The notes below the pieces were generated by a model. That model was not told the origin of the DNA. It did no database searches and saw nothing but the letters and a program-made list of their open reading frames with translations. A stretch of 43,950 bases of DNA from Clostridia bacterium (GTDB lineage Bacteria > Bacillota > Clostridia > Oscillospirales > Butyricicoccaceae): the NCBI GenBank assembly GCA_021205365.1, contig JAJPXP010000037.1, positions 1 to 43,950 of the forward strand, given 5' to 3'. Shown here one piece after another: positions 40,146 to 43,950 of this stretch; positions within the stretch are counted from its first letter, which is position 1; every line of letters begins with the position of its first letter. The translations under genes were made by a program, and so were the position numbers.

Positions 40146-41669
40146 ATGGATTTTGCATCTGCTATTATGACAATTGACAACTTGCTTTGGGCGACCCCGT
40201 TGATCGCGTTGACCTTCGGCCTTGCAGTTGTGTACTGTATTGCTATGAAATTTGGCAACGTAACCAAGGCAAAGCTTCAGTGGAATCTGCTGACAAAGGG
40301 CAGTGGTTCAGAAGAAGGTCTTTCTGCATTTGAAACCTTCTGTTCTGTAGCAGCTTATCGTGTTGCAGTTGGCAACATCGGTGGCGTTATGGTTGCTATT
40401 ATGTACGGTGGCCCTGGCGCAATCTTCTGGATGATTATTACCGCTCTGGTAACGTCCGCAATTGCTTATGCCGAGAACTCCCTCGGTCAGATCTACAAGG
40501 TCCGCATGGACGGTCAGTACCGTGGTGGTCCGTATTTCTATATGGAGCGTGGTATTCCCATCAAATGGCTGGGCAAGCTGATGGCTGTGATCTTTGCTAT
40601 CTTTGCAACTGTTGGCGTACCGCTTCTGGTTACTGGACCGTCTGCAAATAATATTGCACAGGCATTCGAGCTGAGCTTCCATGCTCCGCGATGGATCGTC
40701 GGCCTGGTTATCGCAATTCTGCTGTTTTTGGTTATTTCCGGCGGTGTCCGCCGTATTGCTAAGTTCTCGACAATCATTGTACCGTTCATGACGATCGGCT
40801 ATCTGATTATTACCATAATCGTTTTGGTTGGTCATGCAAGCAACATTATTCCGAGCATCACCATGATTGTTGGTTCTGCATTCAACACGCATGCGATCTT
40901 TGGCGGCATGATCGGCGGCGCTTTCTCCTATGGCGTAAAGCGTGCAGTCAATTCCTCCGGCTCCGGATTCGGTGAAACACCTCCGTCTGCAGCTGCAGCA
41001 GAGACGCCACATCCCGCAACACAGGGCCTTGTTAACGCATTTTCTGTATACATCGATGTAGCAGTGTGTTTCTGTTCCGGTATCATGGCAGTTGTTTCCG
41101 GCTGCTTTAATGTAGTAAATGCAGATGGCACATATATGTATATTGGCACTGGATCTTCTATGATGCAGGAACTGGCAGAAAGCGGTACAGCAAACGTAAC
41201 ATGGGTACAGGAAGCAGCTAACTCTGTTATTCCAAGTATTGGCGGTATGATTATCGCTCTGGCATTGACCTGCTTCGCATATTCTACCTGTATTGCTTAC
41301 TATTACGAGGGCGAGTCCGGTCTGGCTTACCTGATGAGAAATGCAAATGAAGGGACCCGTAAGAAAGTCATCTGGGCTATCCGTATCCTGATGCCGATTA
41401 TGTTCTTTATCTGGACTCTGGTTACTGCATCCACTGCATGGGCAGTCTCTGAAATCATGTTCGCTCTGATGGCATGGTTCAACCTGATCGCACTGCTCTT
41501 CCTCCTTCCAAATGTGAAGAAGGTTTACGATGACTACATGAAACAGCGCAAGGCTGGCGTTGAGACTCCATATTTCAATCCAGAGAAGCTGGGCATTAAG
41601 AATTGTGACCTGTGGATGGATATCAACAAGGATCTGATTGATGAAGGCACGGCAGAACATATTCAGTAA
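40146..41669 (+). CDS. AGCS-family sodium:amino acid (alanine/glycine) symporter
   Basis: 507 aa with about ten or eleven membrane spans. The AGCS pattern is clear: an N-terminal 'FGLAVVYCIAMKFGNV' helix, 'VGNIGGVMVAIMYGGPGAIFWMIITALVTSAIAYAENSLGQIYKVRMDGQYRGGPYFYMERG' and a long conserved core. The family carries alanine or glycine with sodium. 'SGSEEGLSAFETFCSVAAYRVAVGNIGG' differs from the usual ALxxTVGTGNI wording, so the substrate may differ. The central 'GSGFGETPPSAAAAETPHPATQGLVNAFSVYIDV' matches the family's signature region. ATG at 40146 with AAAGGAG upstream. Downstream of the sigma-54 promoter. Confidence 0.93.
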   Translation: MDFASAIMTIDNLLWATPLIALTFGLAVVYCIAMKFGNVTKAKLQWNLLTKGSGSEEGLSAFETFCSVAAYRVAVGNIGGVMVAIMYGGPGAIFWMIITALVTSAIAYAENSLGQIYKVRMDGQYRGGPYFYMERGIPIKWLGKLMAVIFAIFATVGVPLLVTGPSANNIAQAFELSFHAPRWIVGLVIAILLFLVISGGVRRIAKFSTIIVPFMTIGYLIITIIVLVGHASNIIPSITMIVGSAFNTHAIFGGMIGGAFSYGVKRAVNSSGSGFGETPPSAAAAETPHPATQGLVNAFSVYIDVAVCFCSGIMAVVSGCFNVVNADGTYMYIGTGSSMMQELAESGTANVTWVQEAANSVIPSIGGMIIALALTCFAYSTCIAYYYEGESGLAYLMRNANEGTRKKVIWAIRILMPIMFFIWTLVTASTAWAVSEIMFALMAWFNLIALLFLLPNVKKVYDDYMKQRKAGVETPYFNPEKLGIKNCDLWMDINKDLIDEGTAEHIQ

Positions 41670-41788
41670 AGTGTCCCTCAATTTTAGTACAAACAAGAAG
41701 CCCGCTGGTTCATTTCGAATCTGCGGGTGATGCGAATAAAACTTGCAGCTACGCAGCTGCGAACAAATAAGGTAAGGAGCAAATTATT
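41670..41788 (+). other. Intergenic leader with two hairpins
   Basis: An imperfect hairpin CCCGC...GCGGG at about 41701-41727 and a short GCAGCT/AGCTGC hairpin at about 41745-41760. Neither has a T tract, so read-through from the symporter gene to the next gene is likely, perhaps with processing that tunes the ratio of the two products. Confidence 0.4.
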
Positions 41789-42736
41789 ATGTTACAGAAA
41801 CAAGATCGTAAATTTAAACTTGGCATGCACAGCTACACCCTGCATCTGTCTGGTTTCGGTGAAAGCTGGGGCTTTCAGGAATACGGCGAACATCATGCAT
41901 TTGAGCAGGTAAAGACTTTTCATGATCTGGTAGATATCGCTGTCGAAGTAGGTCTGGATGTTCTGCACATCACATTGGTTGACATTCAGAATGACATCTC
42001 TGATGAGCATTTGGCAGAATGCCGCAAGAAGGCAGAGGAATGCGGTATTGAGCTGGAACTGAATGTTTCTTTCAATGCTCCGTCTGATCCGCGGGTAAAC
42101 TGCACCATCGAGGATTCCTTGGAAATCGCACATAAGCTGGGCTGCAAGCTGGTTAAGTATAGCACAGACGTTGAACATCCCGAAAAGTCTTCTCATTCCT
42201 GTATGTGTGCTTCTGTTATGGCACAGCTGGCTGAGATTGCTGAGAAGTTTAAAAAGAACATTCCGACTATCGAAAAATATGGTCTGCAGATTTCCATTGA
42301 GAACCACTGTGACCTGTTCTCTGATGAAGTGATCTGGCTCGTGAAGGAGCTGGCACATCCGCAGATTGGCGCCTGCTGTGATACCATCAATTCGCTGATG
42401 CTGATGGAAGGCATTGAAGAGTGCGTTCGCAAGATGGCTCCGTATGTAAACTGCATCCATTTCTGTGATAACCGTGTATTCGCTGATCCGGATGGTACAC
42501 ATTCTCTGGGCACTGCAATCGGCCAGGGTAACGTTGACTGTGTAAAGATTATGCAGATCCTGCGTGAACAAGCACCGGCACAGCTGGATACCATTGACCT
42601 GGAAATCGAGCTGCCGCTGTCTGGTTACACCATTGAGGAAGGCCGTGAGCTGGAGATGAAGGGACTGCGCGAGAGCTGTGAGTACATGTATAAGGTCCTT
42701 GGTATTGGCTACAACGCTGCCAAGATCTATGGTTAA
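41789..42736 (+). CDS. TIM-barrel sugar isomerase/epimerase-like protein (AP endonuclease 2 superfamily)
   Basis: 315 aa. Eight alternating strands and helices typical of the xylose isomerase-like barrel; metal ligands fit the expected places in 'SIENHCDLFS' (Glu), 'GACCDTINS' (Asp), 'CIHFCDNR' (His) and 'TIDLEIELP' (Glu). The family includes sugar and sugar-amine epimerases such as FrlC and tagatose/psicose epimerases, as well as hydroxypyruvate isomerase-like proteins. It follows the symporter at 120 bp with AAGGAGC upstream, under the same sigma-54 promoter. Substrate unknown; the link to an amino acid-type symporter is notable. Confidence 0.85.
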   Translation: MLQKQDRKFKLGMHSYTLHLSGFGESWGFQEYGEHHAFEQVKTFHDLVDIAVEVGLDVLHITLVDIQNDISDEHLAECRKKAEECGIELELNVSFNAPSDPRVNCTIEDSLEIAHKLGCKLVKYSTDVEHPEKSSHSCMCASVMAQLAEIAEKFKKNIPTIEKYGLQISIENHCDLFSDEVIWLVKELAHPQIGACCDTINSLMLMEGIEECVRKMAPYVNCIHFCDNRVFADPDGTHSLGTAIGQGNVDCVKIMQILREQAPAQLDTIDLEIELPLSGYTIEEGRELEMKGLRESCEYMYKVLGIGYNAAKIYG

Positions 42737-42765
42737 TTCCTACAACATCTTATTACTTGCTAAAG

Positions 42766-42791
42766 AAGGACGTGCCCTTGGGCGCGTCCTT
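42766..42791 (+). terminator. Terminator after the epimerase-like gene
   Basis: AAGGACGTGCCC / GGCGCGTCCTT hairpin (one G-T pair, TTG loop), 30 bp past the stop, followed by TCCGTTTG. Confidence 0.7.
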
Positions 42792-42862
42792 TCCGTTTGC
42801 AAATAAAAGGAACGAAAAGCAGAAGAGTCTTTATAATCTTTCTTTTTTCTGTACATGTAAAA

Positions 42863-42908
42863 CACCGTATTCCTGGTTTCTAGCTTACCAGAAATACGGT
42901 GCTTTTTT
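42863..42908. terminator. Second hairpin, terminator-like
   Basis: CACCGTATTCCTGGT / ACCAGAAATACGGTG with one mismatch and a 9-nt loop, then CTTTTTT on the plus strand. A perfect inverted repeat GTGGTAGGCAC-TTC-GTGCCTACCAC follows at 42915-42939, and TTATCCGG/CCGGATAA lies near 42980-43006. The 305-bp gap 42737-43041 holds no gene. Confidence 0.6.
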
Positions 42909-43041
42909 AAATCTGTGGTAGGCACTTCGTGCCTACCACCTTTTGCCGCTTACATTCCATTTGGAACAGCGGGATGTTCTTTTATCCGGTTTATTATTAC
43001 CGGATAATTGTTTCGCCCCATGTCAGGTTGGGTATAACAGC

Positions 43042-43950
43042 TTAAGCCGCTGCGCTGTCTCCAGCAACAGTGACTACCAGCTTATCAGTATCACAGCCAT
43101 TGAATACCGGTACCAGTTCAGAAACATCATCTGATACGATGGTACGGATGCCCATATCTGTGATACCTGCTGGAATTGCAACTGCTTCCAAAGCAGTGCA
43201 GTTATTGAACGCTGCTTCACCGATGATTTCCAGCTTTTCAGGGAGAACAATAACCTTCAGGGTTTCACAGCCGCTGAATGCGTAATCATTCACAGCCTTC
43301 AGCGCTGCATCCTCAGCAAAGGTAACCGTTTCAACCTTGTTCAGGCCATTAAATGCATAAGTACCGATGCTTTCAACATCCTTGTCAATGACAATTGTAG
43401 TGATGCTGTCGCTCTGTGCGCTCCACGGAGCTGCATTTTCTGCGGAGTATGCATCCATCTCACCGGAGCCTGTAATGGTCAGAACGCCGTCAGCAATGCT
43501 CCAAACAAGGTTTTCGCCGCAGGTGTTAACCGGTTCAACAATTTCCTCCGCAGGAGTTTCCTCAACAACTGGTATCTCCTCTGCTGCTGGAGTTTCCTCA
43601 ATAGCCGGAGTTCCCTCTGCTGCTGGTGCTTCTTCTGCTACTGTAGCTTCCGGAGCAGCTTCAGTAGTCACTTCCTGCGCAGGCTCTACTGGAGTTTCAT
43701 CTGCTGCCGGAGTCTCACCCGCTACAGATGTCTCATCGATTGCCGCACGTTTCTCTGCTTCCTGCTTCTCTGTACGGATTACATAAGCAATGTTGTTCTT
43801 TTCTGCATATGCCTGTGCATAGCTGTCATTTGCTACACTTAGGATTACATTGGAAGATGCATGGAATACGCTGACACTCATATAGGACACACTGTCCGGC
43901 AGATACACAGAAGTCAAAGCCGTGCACTTTGCGAAGGTATTGCCGTAAAT
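43042..43950 (-). CDS. BspA-like leucine-rich repeat surface protein (partial, C-terminal end)
   Basis: The frame is open to the window edge, so the start lies beyond 43950; 302 residues are seen. It begins with LRR_5-type repeats ('TALTSVYLPDSVSYM', 'VFHASSNVILSVANDSYAQAYAEKNNIAYV'). A linker of about 85 residues, rich in Glu/Thr/Pro/Ala with ETPAAEE-like repeats (about 43,530-43,740), follows. The C-terminal part has a 'CGENLVWSIADGVLTITGSGEMDAY' entry domain and more LRR_5 repeats ('IDKDVESIGTYAFNGLNKVETVTF', 'CTALEAVAIPAGITDMGIRTI'). BspA-like proteins are secreted and bind host matrix or other bacteria. No anchor is visible at this end. Confidence 0.8.
   Translation of the reverse strand: MYGNTFAKCTALTSVYLPDSVSYMSVSVFHASSNVILSVANDSYAQAYAEKNNIAYVIRTEKQEAEKRAAIDETSVAGETPAADETPVEPAQEVTTEAAPEATVAEEAPAAEGTPAIEETPAAEEIPVVEETPAEEIVEPVNTCGENLVWSIADGVLTITGSGEMDAYSAENAAPWSAQSDSITTIVIDKDVESIGTYAFNGLNKVETVTFAEDAALKAVNDYAFSGCETLKVIVLPEKLEIIGEAAFNNCTALEAVAIPAGITDMGIRTIVSDDVSELVPVFNGCDTDKLVVTVAGDSAAA

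Noticed and set aside
40308-41696. Long minus-strand open frame (462 codons) opposite the symporter gene
   Set aside because: Cys/His/Asn-rich shadow of a highly expressed membrane-protein gene; no family resemblance, no start signal.
1-43950. CRISPR array
   Set aside because: No series of regularly spaced identical repeats of 20-40 bp with unique spacers is seen. The repeats found are short operator-like, arm-type or protein-coding ones.
1-43950. Insertion sequences, rRNA genes or a riboswitch
   Set aside because: No transposase, terminal repeats, rRNA or recognisable riboswitch core was seen. The only mobile-element protein is the phage integrase.

Overview
The window holds the right-hand 30.7 kb of an integrated temperate siphophage (about 1-30,960), followed by about 13 kb of chromosome (31,001-43,950). 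The host looks like a low-to-mid GC Clostridia bacterium of the gut (Oscillospiraceae or Butyricicoccaceae are plausible). This rests on strong GGAGG ribosome sites, short-loop histidine kinase signalling, an AGCS symporter under sigma-54 control, a BspA-type leucine-rich repeat protein and Firmicutes-type phage modules. It is an inference, not a database match.

Prophage layout. The late operon runs on the minus strand from about 17,900 down to 20: an ArpU-like late regulator, an initiator-like tRNA-Met, small and large terminase, portal, minor head protein, scaffold, major capsid, four connector/completion proteins, major tail protein, two tail chaperones, a small zinc protein, tape measure, distal tail protein, a Gp37-like tail protein, and a BppU-type baseplate protein with a C-terminal SGNH esterase domain. 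Lysis genes and the far attachment site are not seen and must lie beyond position 1. The early operon (about 27,409 to 18,330, minus strand) carries a Cro-like regulator, small HTH and membrane proteins, a Rad50/SbcC-like ATPase, a putative ssDNA-binding protein, an MBL-fold hydrolase, a DnaD-type replication protein, a MazG-like protein and a DNA methyltransferase. The lysogeny module (27,410-30,731) has a CI/ImmR-type repressor tail-to-tail with an ImmA-type protease, a candidate small RNA, a membrane-anchored coiled-coil protein and a tyrosine integrase. The integrase ends 270 bp from an intact tRNA-Gln, the likely attachment target.

Host region. typA and ridA lie in tandem, followed by tRNA-Ser(GGA). 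An OmpR-type two-component system lies divergent from a PAP2 phosphatase across a striking array of 11-bp-spaced TCTCAA repeats. A GNAT acetyltransferase follows. Next is a PAS-AAA+-Fis sigma-54 activator upstream of a sigma-54 promoter that drives an AGCS symporter gene and a TIM-barrel epimerase-like gene. The window ends in a partial BspA-like repeat protein.

The most noteworthy items are the initiator-like phage tRNA, the candidate prophage small RNA, the sigma-54/enhancer arrangement, the two-component operator array, phased repeats beside the integrase, and several tiny genes in the early operon.
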